64,000 nucleotides of DNA from Candidatus Binatia bacterium. Its GTDB lineage: Bacteria; Desulfobacterota; Binatia; UBA9968; JAJDTQ01. Below the pieces are notes generated by a model. The model had not been told where the DNA came from and ran no database searches. It saw only the letters and a program-made list of their open reading frames with translations. Positions 17,065 to 24,943 of the stretch are shown here, piece by piece; position 1 is the first letter of the stretch; every line of letters begins with the position of its first letter. Location: positions 2,061,042-2,125,041 of the forward strand of contig OX638375.1 of the NCBI GenBank assembly GCA_951813575.1. Direction: 5' to 3'. Position numbers and translations under genes: made by a program.

Positions 17065-17351
17065 TCAGGTGTCGGGGCGCCGGCAGGCGGTGTTGGTGCC
17101 GCCGCTCCGGGACCGGAGATACTCCTCCACGTCCGAAACCGAATCCATCATCAACTGCTGGCGCGCGGCCACGAGCTGGTCCGTGCGCAGGGCCTGGGAC
17201 AGGGGGAGGTCCTTGCCCACCTGCACCGCGATCTTGGCGCAGCCAGGGCCGCCGGGTGGCGCGTGCCGATCTCCCCGGCGAGTTGGAGGGTCACTTGCAC
17301 CACGCCGTCGGCCGGCCGTTCCGGCACCAGGGTCGACCACTCCTTTGCCAT
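17065..17351 (-). pseudogene. Small hypothetical gene broken by a frameshift
   Basis: Reading from the ATG at 17351 (GGAGG eight bases upstream) gives MAKEWSTLVPERPADGVVQV and onward to IGTRHP near 17250; the frame then degrades. From the same point the neighbouring frame continues GGPGCAKIAVQVGKDLPL and ends at 17065. Joining them gives an approximately 95-residue soluble protein. The break lies in a C/G-rich run near 17240-17256. No family is recognised. A sequencing error would also explain it. Confidence 0.5.
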
Positions 17352-17410
17352 TCCCGTTGCCTCCCGGTTGCGTCCAGTCGGGGCGCGGACCTCCCCTGCC
17401 CGCCGCCCCT

Positions 17411-17519
17411 CTGGACCCCGGGTCAAGCTTGCCCCGGGCTTTGACCCGGGGCCCGGGGTGACGAGGAGGTCGTCCCGGCCCACCACTTCGTCACCCCGGC
17501 CTTGAGCCGGGGTCCAGAG
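17411..17519. repeat. Palindromic repeat cluster upstream of E1 genes
   Basis: Nested and inverted copies of the genome-wide palindrome: a double copy at 17411-17464 (two GGGTCAAG/CTTTGACCC cores) and an inverted variant at 17492-17519 (CCGGCCTTGAGCCGG core). This is the only content seen between the broken small gene and the E1 alpha gene apart from its ribosome-binding site. Confidence 0.85.
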
Positions 17520-17644
17520 GGCGGCGGCGGGAGGCGACCATCCGCCCGGTCCGTCCCTTTACCTCCTCCGGCAACCGGAGTAGATTCCCCCTGCGAACTC
17601 TGGACCGCCGCTCCCAGGTGGAGCGCGAACGACCGGGAGGGAAG

Positions 17645-18661
17645 ATGCTGCCCGACATGCCACGAGAACAGCGGCTGGAGCTGCTGCGGAAGATGCTCAT
17701 GATCCGGCGCGCGGAAGAGCACGTCGTCCGGTTCAACGAGGAGCACGAGGGCCTCATCCGCGGCCATTTCCACATCTACATCGGCCAGGAGGCGACCGGC
17801 GTCGGCGTCTGCGCCGCGCTGGCTCCCGAGGACTACGTCTTCAGCACCCACCGGAACCACGGGCACGTCATCGCCAAGGGCGGCGACCCGGGCAAGGTGC
17901 TGGCGGAGGTCATCGGCCGGGAGACCGGCTACTGCCTGGGGCGCGGCGGCACCTTCCACGTGGCGGCGCCGGACCTGAACATGCCCCACACCTCCGCCAT
18001 CGTCGGCGGCAGCACGGCGCTGGCCTCAGGGGCGGCGCTGGCCGCCCAGTTGCAGGAGACCGGCGCGGTAACGGTGGCGTTCTTCGGCGACGGCGCCATG
18101 GACGAGGGCGTCTTCTACGAGAGCCTGAACATGGCCAAGCTGTGGGAGCTGCCGGTGATCTTCCTGATGGAGAACAACTACCGGCGGGCCGGAAGGGTCA
18201 ACGAAGGCGCCAACGACCTGGCCAACATCCCGCGGGCCCTGAACGTCGAGACCGTCACGGTGGACGGCGGCGACGTCGGCCAGGTGTACGGCACGGTCAG
18301 CGAGCTGGTCCGGCGCACCCGGGCCGGCGAGGGACCGTTCTTCGTCGAGGCCAGCACCCACCCGTGGCCGGGCAACGACGGCGCCCATCCCGAGCTGGTG
18401 GCCGGTGTCACCGACATCAACTGGGCCTGGGACCCGAGCCCGGTGCCCGAGAAGGTGCGCGCCTGGTACGCCGAGGGCGACGGCATCCTCGCCTACGCGC
18501 GGGAGCTTGCGGACAGCGAGGACTGCGACCGGGACGCGGTGGTGCGGGCGGACGAGGAGGTGCGCCGGGAGGCCGGCGCCGCGGCGGAGTTCGCGCTGAC
18601 GAGCCCGCTGCCGGCGGCGGAGGAAGCGGTCAAGTACGCATACGCGGGAAGGGGTGACTAG
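17645..18661 (+). CDS. Thiamine-dependent 2-oxoacid/acetoin dehydrogenase E1 alpha
   Basis: A 338-residue E1 alpha subunit. The thiamine-diphosphate motif is FFGDGAMDEGVFYESLN near residues 149-165, followed by the ENN signature. HRNHGHVIAKG near 78 and GRGGTFHV near 106 are typical of pyruvate/acetoin dehydrogenase E1 alpha. It forms a heterotetramer with the beta subunit encoded next and decarboxylates a 2-oxoacid or acetoin-like substrate. No E2 or E3 gene follows, so partner subunits must be elsewhere or the pair acts alone. GGGAGGGAAG precedes the ATG at 17645. Confidence 0.9.
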   Translation: MLPDMPREQRLELLRKMLMIRRAEEHVVRFNEEHEGLIRGHFHIYIGQEATGVGVCAALAPEDYVFSTHRNHGHVIAKGGDPGKVLAEVIGRETGYCLGRGGTFHVAAPDLNMPHTSAIVGGSTALASGAALAAQLQETGAVTVAFFGDGAMDEGVFYESLNMAKLWELPVIFLMENNYRRAGRVNEGANDLANIPRALNVETVTVDGGDVGQVYGTVSELVRRTRAGEGPFFVEASTHPWPGNDGAHPELVAGVTDINWAWDPSPVPEKVRAWYAEGDGILAYARELADSEDCDRDAVVRADEEVRREAGAAAEFALTSPLPAAEEAVKYAYAGRGD

Positions 18662-18682
18662 CCATGGCGCGTGAAATGACCC

Positions 18683-18757
18683 CCCAACACGTCATTCCGG
18701 GCTTGACCCCGGATCAAAGTCCGGGGCAGGCTCCGGAATCCAGCGAAAGGATGACGG
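18683..18757. repeat. Palindromic repeat inserted at the start of the E1 beta gene
   Basis: A 75-bp segment holding the palindromic family (GTCATTCCGGGCTTGACC, GGATCAAAGTCCGGGGC and GGAATCCAGC). It is flanked by two copies of a 23-bp sequence (18660-18682 and 18758-18780, 20 of 23 identical), each containing an ATG and a MxREMT coding start. Confidence 0.85.
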
Positions 18758-18761
18758 AGCC

Positions 18762-19739
18762 ATGTCGAGAGAAATGACCCTGGGGGAGGCTCTGGTCGAG
18801 GGGTTGGCCGAAGCCATGGAGAAGGACTCGCGGGTGGTGCTGATCGGCGGCGGGCTGGTGAGCTCGGGACCCGCCGCGGCGCGGTTCCGCTCGGTGCGCG
18901 AGCGCTACGGCAACCGCATCAAGGCGCCGCCCATCGCCGAGCTGGGCTACTGCGGCATCGCCGCGGGGGCGGCCATGGCCGGGCTGCGGCCGCTGGTGGA
19001 CATCGGCACCGCGACCTTTTCCTACGAGGCCATCCCGCAGATCAACAACGAGGCGGCCGTCGCCTACTCCAACTCCGGCGGCCGGACCAACGTGCCGGTG
19101 ACCTACTTCATGCGCTACGGCATCCGGGGCGGCGGCGGGGTGCAGCACTCCGGCAGCCCCCAGCCCTGGTACTGGAACACCCCGGGCCTGCAGGTAGCCA
19201 TGCCCGCCACGCCGGCGGACGCCAAGGGGCTGCTGCGGACGGCGCTGTTGAAGAGCCAGGACCCCACCATGTTCTTCGCCCACGAGCGGTTGCTGGGCGA
19301 GCGCGGACCGGTGCCGGACGGGGAGTACGAGACGGAGTTCGGACAGGCCGCGGTGGCCCGGGAAGGCAGCGACGTCACCATCGTGGCTGCGGGCGTCCAG
19401 GTGCCCCGTGCGCTGGCGGCCGCCGACGCCCTGGCCGCGGACGGCATATCGGCCGAGGTGGTGGACCCCCGGACGCTGGAGCCGCTGGACACCGGCACGC
19501 TGCTGGCGTCGGTCGGGAAGACCGGCCGGCTGGTGGTCACCGACGAAAGCCACGACAACTGCGGCGTCGCCGCCGGCCTGGCCGCGCTGATGGCGGACCT
19601 GGCCTTCGAAAGCCTGAAGGCGCCCATCAAGCGGGTGGCCATCCCCCACGTGCCCGTGCCCTTCGCCGTGCCGCTGGAGGACTACGTGACCCCGACGGCG
19701 GGCCGCATCGAGGCGGCGGCGCGGTCGGTGATGGGGTGA
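18762..19739 (+). CDS. Thiamine-dependent 2-oxoacid/acetoin dehydrogenase E1 beta
   Basis: A 325-residue transketolase-like E1 beta subunit. The conserved PIAELGYCGIAAGAAMAG block is near residues 62-79, VDPRTLEPLDTGTLLAS near 235, and VVTDESHDNCGVAAG near 258. It partners the preceding alpha subunit. The ATG at 18762 with GACGGAG upstream is chosen. A degenerate copy of the same start, MAREMT at 18664, lies right after the alpha stop but is cut off by an inserted repeat, so the present start is probably a re-created one. Confidence 0.9.
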   Translation: MSREMTLGEALVEGLAEAMEKDSRVVLIGGGLVSSGPAAARFRSVRERYGNRIKAPPIAELGYCGIAAGAAMAGLRPLVDIGTATFSYEAIPQINNEAAVAYSNSGGRTNVPVTYFMRYGIRGGGGVQHSGSPQPWYWNTPGLQVAMPATPADAKGLLRTALLKSQDPTMFFAHERLLGERGPVPDGEYETEFGQAAVAREGSDVTIVAAGVQVPRALAAADALAADGISAEVVDPRTLEPLDTGTLLASVGKTGRLVVTDESHDNCGVAAGLAALMADLAFESLKAPIKRVAIPHVPVPFAVPLEDYVTPTAGRIEAAARSVMG

Positions 19740-19767
19740 GGGGGCCCCCTCACCCCGCCCCTCCACT

Positions 19768-20112
19768 GGACCCCGGGTCAAGCCCGGGGTGACGTTTTAA
19801 CTCTCCGTCACCGGGGCTTTGACCCGGGGTGACGCTTTTACTCTCCGTCACCGGGGCTTGACCCGGGTGACGTTTTTACCTCTCCGTCACCGGGGCTTTG
19901 ACCCGGGGTGACGTTTTAACTCTCCGTCACCGGGGCTTTGACCCGGGGTGACGTTTTCACTCTCCGTCACCGGGGCTTGACCCGGGGTGACGCTTTTACT
20001 CTCCGTCACCGGGGCTTTGACCCGGGGTGACGTTTTCACTCTCCGTCACCGGGGCTTGACCCGGGGTGACGTTTTTACCTCTCCGTCACCCCGGGCTTGA
20101 CCCGGGGTCCAG
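19768..20112. repeat. Tandem array of about 40-bp palindromic units
   Basis: About eight copies of a 39-41-bp unit (CTCTCCGTCACCGGGGCTTT, then GACCCGGGGTGACGTTTT and A/C variants) starting near 19801, 19841, 19880, 19920, 19960, 20000, 20040 and 20079. The array is bounded at 19768 and 20112 by full, oppositely oriented copies of the genome-wide palindrome. It fills the gap between converging genes. Confidence 0.95.
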
Positions 20113-20134
20113 AGGAGGGGGGCGGCGGGGGCGC

Positions 20135-20887
20135 CTATTCCGCCTCCCGGTACTCCCGCGCGAACTCGCACAGCCGTTCCACGCACAGCTCGAACAGCTC
20201 GCCGCCCTTCTCGGGGGTGGCGAGGGTGGAGTCGCCCATGACGCCCGAGGGCGACAGGTCCTCGCGCGGCGTCTGGACATAGCCCCCTACCCTGCGCACG
20301 AAGTCGGGCATCTGCGGGCCGAGGTGGGTTTCGAGGCTGCCCTGGGCGGCCAGCTCCCCGCGCAGGAACTGGTTGATGGACGTCTCCACCGCACCGGCGT
20401 GGCCCACGCGGCCCCCCGGCATGTTCTCATCCGGAAACAGCCGGTCCATGTCGTCGTTCACCAGTCCGAACCAGTTCAGCACCACGATCCGGATCCCTTC
20501 CTCGTCCTGAAGCGCCGACACCGTCGCCCGCGACAGCGCCACCTGGCCGCCGTGGCCGTTGAACAGCGCGATGCGGGTAAACCCGTGCCGGTGCACCGAC
20601 CGGACGATCTCGCGGATCAACGCGGACCAGGTGCCGGCGGTGAGGCTGATGCTGCCGGGAAAGTTCTTGTTGCTGGGCGTGAAACCGAACGGCACCGTGG
20701 GCCCCACCAGAATCTCCGGGTCCCGCCGCGCCGCCGCCCGCGCCATCTCCTGGGCGAAGAACGCGTCCGTGTCCAGCGGCAGGTGATGCCCGTGCTGCTC
20801 GATGACTCCGATGGGGATGATCACCACGCACCCCTTCTCGGCACACTCCTTGATCCGCGGCCAGCTCAACTCTTGCCATATGGGCAT
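20135..20887 (-). CDS. Creatininase-family metal-dependent amidohydrolase
   Basis: A 250-residue enzyme of the creatininase/MftE family. Metal ligands are visible in EQHGHHLPLDTD near residues 26-37, NGHGGQ near 113 and the acidic GHAGAVETS near 175. The family hydrolyses cyclic amides or peptide-like amides; the substrate here is unknown. AAGGAGG lies upstream of the ATG at 20887. The first 22 bases overlap the end of the ribbon-helix-helix gene, so it is probably translated from the same transcript. Confidence 0.87.
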   Translation of the reverse strand: MPIWQELSWPRIKECAEKGCVVIIPIGVIEQHGHHLPLDTDAFFAQEMARAAARRDPEILVGPTVPFGFTPSNKNFPGSISLTAGTWSALIREIVRSVHRHGFTRIALFNGHGGQVALSRATVSALQDEEGIRIVVLNWFGLVNDDMDRLFPDENMPGGRVGHAGAVETSINQFLRGELAAQGSLETHLGPQMPDFVRRVGGYVQTPREDLSPSGVMGDSTLATPEKGGELFELCVERLCEFAREYREAE

Positions 20888-21237
20888 GGTGATCCTCCTT
20901 GCGGGCTCGAGACCCGTCCCTGCATTTTGCCCGCCGCCTCTCGACGGCGGCGAGAGGCTCCGTGCTTTTCCGCCCTCGAATCCGTGGGATGACCCGCCAC
21001 CCACTCCGTCATCAGGTGCTTGATCTGGGTCTGATAGCGTACGTCGTGCAGGCGGGCCTTGGCCTTGAACGCCTCCAGCAGCTCCTCGGGCACCTTGAGG
21101 CTGATGAGGCGACTGCCGCTTCGCCGCCCCGGCGCATGAAGCCTGCGGAACTCGTCCAGAAACCGCAGGATATCGGCCGGCTTCATCCGTTTGCACTGCT
21201 CCAGATACTCGTCCGTGAAGTACTGCACGGGTCTCAT
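20866..21237 (-). CDS. Ribbon-helix-helix (CopG/BrnA-like) protein
   Basis: A 123-residue protein whose middle, LISLKVPEELLEAFKAKARL near residues 45-64 followed by QTQIKHLMTEWV, is a ribbon-helix-helix DNA-binding and dimerisation unit like those of CopG/BrnA antitoxins. The N-terminal part (YLEQCKRMKPADILRFLDEF) could hold the partner-binding region. It overlaps the upstream nucleotidyltransferase by four bases (ATGA) and probably acts as its antitoxin or autorepressor; the pairing is inferred from the overlap. The last 30 residues are basic and low in complexity. Confidence 0.75.
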   Translation of the reverse strand: MRPVQYFTDEYLEQCKRMKPADILRFLDEFRRLHAPGRRSGSRLISLKVPEELLEAFKAKARLHDVRYQTQIKHLMTEWVAGHPTDSRAEKHGASRRRREAAGKMQGRVSSPQGGSPCPYGKS

Positions 21238-21698
21238 GAGCCGAGCCGCCTCAATGCCCGAACATCCTCGAGGTCCTGCGGCCGGCCGCTTTTCTCCTTC
21301 ATGCGGATCAGGTCGGCTGCCGCCACCACCGGCAACCGGAGCCTTCCAACCGGGACCATGTCCACCTGCATCGTCTCCAGATCCTCGGTGAGGATGATAT
21401 CCACGATCTCCGTGGGGTCCGCCGGGTTGACGAAGCTCCAGGCGATCAGGTTCCGGTTGCGGATGTACTCCTCGCGAAAATCGAACACCTCTTCCGCCTT
21501 CAGCGGCAGCCGCGACCGCAACCCCATGCGGTTGAGCGCCGTTTCCGCGGCGGCAAAATTCTCGCGCGAGAACGTCAACACCAGGTCGATGTCCAACGTA
21601 CCGCGCACCGCTCCGTGCAACGCGACCGCGTGACCGCCGGCGATGGCGAACCGGACCCGCGACCGCCGGAGGGCGGAGACCACCTGCTCCAGGACCAT
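21234..21698 (-). CDS. Nucleotidyltransferase-fold protein (AbiEii/MNT-like)
   Basis: A 154-residue DNA polymerase beta-like nucleotidyltransferase: FAIAGGHAVALHG near residues 17-29, the metal-binding LDIDLVLTFS near 36-45, and a third acidic site in PTEIVDIIL near 93. The C-terminal DLIRMKEKSGRPQDLEDVRAL is the typical tail of AbiEii-like and related proteins, several of which are toxins. It is the first gene of a tight pair with a ribbon-helix-helix protein. No Shine-Dalgarno is seen; a palindrome and a TATACT box lie just before the ATG. Confidence 0.8.
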   Translation of the reverse strand: MVLEQVVSALRRSRVRFAIAGGHAVALHGAVRGTLDIDLVLTFSRENFAAAETALNRMGLRSRLPLKAEEVFDFREEYIRNRNLIAWSFVNPADPTEIVDIILTEDLETMQVDMVPVGRLRLPVVAAADLIRMKEKSGRPQDLEDVRALRRLGS

Positions 21699-21703
21699 GC
21701 CGC

Positions 21704-21724
21704 AGTATATACCAATTACATACT
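21704..21724. promoter_or_regulatory. Palindromic operator candidate of the nucleotidyltransferase/RHH pair
   Basis: A 21-base imperfect palindrome with arms AGTATATA and TACATACT (seven of eight positions per arm symmetric), ending five bases before the ATG at 21698. On the minus strand it contains TATACT, a good -10 hexamer, so the transcript could be nearly leaderless. A ribbon-helix-helix protein binding here would block its own promoter. Confidence 0.45.
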
Positions 21725-21787
21725 GGCGGTGAAAGAGGCCTTCAGCGCGTGGTTGTCTGCGAGCCTGGTGGCTGCCGTCCCGCCCTG

Positions 21788-21928
21788 CCCCGCCCTGGAC
21801 CCCGGCTCAAGGCCGGGGTGACGGGATGGGGTGTCCCGTGTGACGGCATGGGGTGTCCCGTGTGACGGGGTTGTTTGGTTGTGACGGTTCGACCACCTCG
21901 TCACCCCGGCCTTGAGCCGGGGTCCAGG
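21788..21928. repeat. Inverted pair of palindromic repeats with short tandem in the middle
   Basis: Variant palindromes (GGCTCAAGGCCGG core at about 21790-21821; reverse orientation GGCCTTGAGCCGG at 21901-21928) face each other around a short tandem of GGATGGGGTGTCCCGTGTGAC-like 20-base units. No gene is seen between 21699 and 21970. Confidence 0.8.
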
Positions 21929-21970
21929 AGGGGGCGGGGCGGGGCATCCCGCGCTTGTCGTCGGGCTCCC

Positions 21971-22987
21971 TCAGTCCAGGACGAACACGCACTTGCCGGT
22001 GGTGGCGCTGTCGAAGACGCGGAAGGCTTCGACGGCGTCGTCGAGGGCGAAGCGGTGGGTGACGAGGTCGTCCAGGGGCACCTTCTCCTCGACCATGAAG
22101 CGGCAGATCTCGATGAGCTCGGACTTGTTGAAGGTCCAGGAGCCGATGATGGTGGCCACCTTGAAGATGACGTCGTCCCGGAAGTTGATGGTGGACGGGG
22201 GGCCCATGCCCACGTAGCAGCAGCGCCCGAAGGTGCGCATGGCCTTGAGGATCTGGCTGCGGCATTCGGGGTTGCCGGAGGTCTCCAGCGCCGCGGTCGA
22301 ACCCAGGCCGCCGGTGAGTTCCTTGATGCCCTCCACCGGGTCGGTGTCGGAGGCGTTGATGACGTGGTCGGCGCCGTAGCCGCGGGCCAGCTCCAGCCGC
22401 TCGGGCACCACGTCCACGGCGATGACCTTGGCCCCCATGTACTTCGCGCACATGGTCCCGCTCAACCCCACCGGCCCCTGTCCGAAGATGGCCACCACGT
22501 CGCCGCCGGCCACGTTGATCTTCTTGAGGCCGTTCCAGGCCGTGCCGGTGCCGCAGGAGATGGCCGCGCCGCCTTCGAAGGAAAGCTCTTCCGGCAGATG
22601 CGCCAGGAGACGCGACGGCACCAGGATGTAGTCCGCGTTGGCGCCGTGGGCGTCCACGCCGCCGAAGGTCACGTGGCCGTGGGGGCAGGCCTGCTCGAAG
22701 CCCTTGGAACAGATCTCGCAGATGCCGCAGCCCTCGTAGTGGTGCACCACCACCCGGTCGCCCACCTTGAGGCCGGCCGGGGCGCCGGCGCCCAACTCGT
22801 GGATGACGCCGCAGGGCTCGTGGCCGGTGATGGCGTTGATGGCCACGTCGCCGCGGTAGCGGTGCAGGTCGGTGCCGCACATGCCCGAGGCGCGGATCTT
22901 CACCACCGCCTGGCCGGGTCCCGCATGGGGGTCGGGAAACTCGCGTATCTCGCACTCTCTGTTTCCGTTGAACATCACGCCGCGCAT
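21971..22987 (-). CDS. Zinc-dependent alcohol/polyol dehydrogenase (MDR family)
   Basis: A 338-residue medium-chain dehydrogenase. Catalytic zinc ligands lie in MCGTDLHRYRG near residue 36 and GHEPCG near 55. Structural-zinc cysteines follow in CGICEICSKGFEQAC near 88-102. The Rossmann motif is IFGQGPVGLSG near 167. It oxidises an alcohol with NAD(P) and is closest in layout to threonine/sorbitol-type dehydrogenases; the substrate is not predictable. The ATG at 22987 follows AGGAGAAAC. It is a single-gene unit bounded by repeats. Confidence 0.88.
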   Translation of the reverse strand: MRGVMFNGNRECEIREFPDPHAGPGQAVVKIRASGMCGTDLHRYRGDVAINAITGHEPCGVIHELGAGAPAGLKVGDRVVVHHYEGCGICEICSKGFEQACPHGHVTFGGVDAHGANADYILVPSRLLAHLPEELSFEGGAAISCGTGTAWNGLKKINVAGGDVVAIFGQGPVGLSGTMCAKYMGAKVIAVDVVPERLELARGYGADHVINASDTDPVEGIKELTGGLGSTAALETSGNPECRSQILKAMRTFGRCCYVGMGPPSTINFRDDVIFKVATIIGSWTFNKSELIEICRFMVEEKVPLDDLVTHRFALDDAVEAFRVFDSATTGKCVFVLD

Positions 22988-23089
22988 AGTGTTTCTCCTG
23001 TCCGTCCGTGAGGATTTTGACTAACGCCCGTATCACGGCGCCGGGCGGCAAGGCAACCGGAGGGACGGGACGACGTGGAGAGGCCGCCT

Positions 23090-23152
23090 GGACCCCGGAG
23101 CCTGCCCCGGACTTGATCCCGGACGTCACCCCGGGCTTGACCCGGACGTCAC
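23090..23152. repeat. Palindromic repeats at the left flank of the IS110 element
   Basis: Degenerate palindromes including GTCACCCCGGGCTTGACCCG (23125-23144) and a final partial copy ending GACGTCAC at 23152, where the insertion element begins. The matching right half of that last copy resumes at 24285. Confidence 0.8.
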
Positions 23153-23195
23153 CTGTATGTTGAGGAATCCCCTTGGACAGGCCAGTCTGAGGGGA

Positions 23196-23340
23196 GGCAT
23201 GGGGGGCGCGCCGTCCGTCACAGGGTGAGAAGAGCCGATAGGCACTTCTGCACCGACCCGGAGTGGGGCACCCCTCATGCCAGTTGTCGCTCCGAACAGA
23301 TGCAGGGGGAGCAAGCCCCGTATAGCAAGTGTGGAGGACA
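23196..23340 (+). ncRNA. Candidate bridge RNA in the IS110 left end
   Basis: Two internal-loop hairpins can be drawn. The first is closed by GGCATG (23196-23201) with CATGCC (23276-23281) and has an apical stem AGAAG/CTTCT. Its 5' loop side holds CGTCAC (23216-23221), identical to the left flank, and its 3' side holds CCCGGAG (23257-23263), complementary to the right flank plus core CT. The second is closed by TGTC..CTCC with GGAG..GACA. It holds ACAGAT (23296-23301), identical to the element's right end, and GTATAG (23320-23325), which can pair with CTGTAT at the left end using two wobbles. Drawn by eye; no folding was computed. Confidence 0.5.
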
Positions 23341-23370
23341 GCGCGAATCCTATCAGATAAGGAGGCGTGC

Positions 23371-24260
<890 letters not shown>

Positions 24261-24284
24261 CCCTTGTTTTCCAACACAGATACT

Positions 24285-24463
24285 CCGGGCTTGACCCGGG
24301 GTCCAGGCGCCCTCCACGTCACCCCGGGCTTGACCCGGGGTCCAGGCGCCCTCCACGTCACCCCGGGCTTGACCCGGGGTCCAGGCGCCCTCCACGTCAC
24401 CCCGGGCTTGACCCGGGGTCCAGGCGCCCTCCACGTCACCCCGGGCTTGACCCGGGGTCCAGA
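24285..24463. repeat. Tandem array of about 40-bp palindromic units
   Basis: Five copies of the palindrome CCGGGCTTGACCCGGGGTCC separated by an identical spacer AGGCGCCCTCCACGTCACC. The first copy lacks its left end, which is on the other side of the IS110 element. No gene is seen in 24261-24576 apart from this array and a short AT-richer stretch before the cupin gene. Confidence 0.95.
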
Positions 24464-24576
24464 GGCGGGGTGGAGGCTGGGACGCAATCCGCCGTCGCCT
24501 GTCTAGCCACGGCGGATTGTGTTAATGGCTTGGATGCCGGATCAACACCGGCAACCCTCGAACAAGGAGGCCGTCC

Positions 24577-24909
24577 ATGGAATTTGCGAGTCTTGCGGAG
24601 AAGGCCGACACCGGGCAGCGGTTCACGCGGCTCTTCGGAACCGAGAAATCCTGCACCTGGATGCTTCATTTCAAGCCCGGCGACCACACGGACATGCACT
24701 TTCACGCGGAGCCGGAGACCTTTCTGGTGGTGGAAGGCAAGGCCAGCGTCAAGGACATCAACGGGGGTGAGCGCATCATCGAGCAGGGCGAGGTGGTCTT
24801 CTTCCCTGCCAAGGATTACTACCAGCTCACCAACGTGGGCACCGGCCGTCTGCTTCTCTACGGCAACCGCCCCGAACCCTTCGGCGGCGTCCACGTCACC
24901 GCCAAGTAA
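24577..24909 (+). CDS. Small single-domain cupin protein
   Basis: A 110-residue conserved beta-barrel protein of the RmlC-like cupin superfamily. Cupin motif 1 is MHFHAEPETFLVVEG near residues 40-54 with two histidines and a glutamate as probable metal ligands. Motif 2 is degenerate (EGEVVFFPAKDYYQLTN-like, near 65-85), without the usual histidine. It begins after AAGGAGG and lies 34 bases before the racemase-like gene, probably in the same transcript. The function, catalytic or ligand-binding, is unknown. Confidence 0.82.
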   Translation: MEFASLAEKADTGQRFTRLFGTEKSCTWMLHFKPGDHTDMHFHAEPETFLVVEGKASVKDINGGERIIEQGEVVFFPAKDYYQLTNVGTGRLLLYGNRPEPFGGVHVTAK

Positions 24910-24943
24910 CCGCGGGACCCTGACGGCCCGCGCAGGGACGATT

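Noticed and set aside
24285..24463. CRISPR-like array (regular palindromic repeats with spacers)
   Set aside because: The spacers are identical to each other within the array and short (about 19 bp), there are no cas genes, and the repeat is the genome-wide palindrome. It is a tandem repeat.
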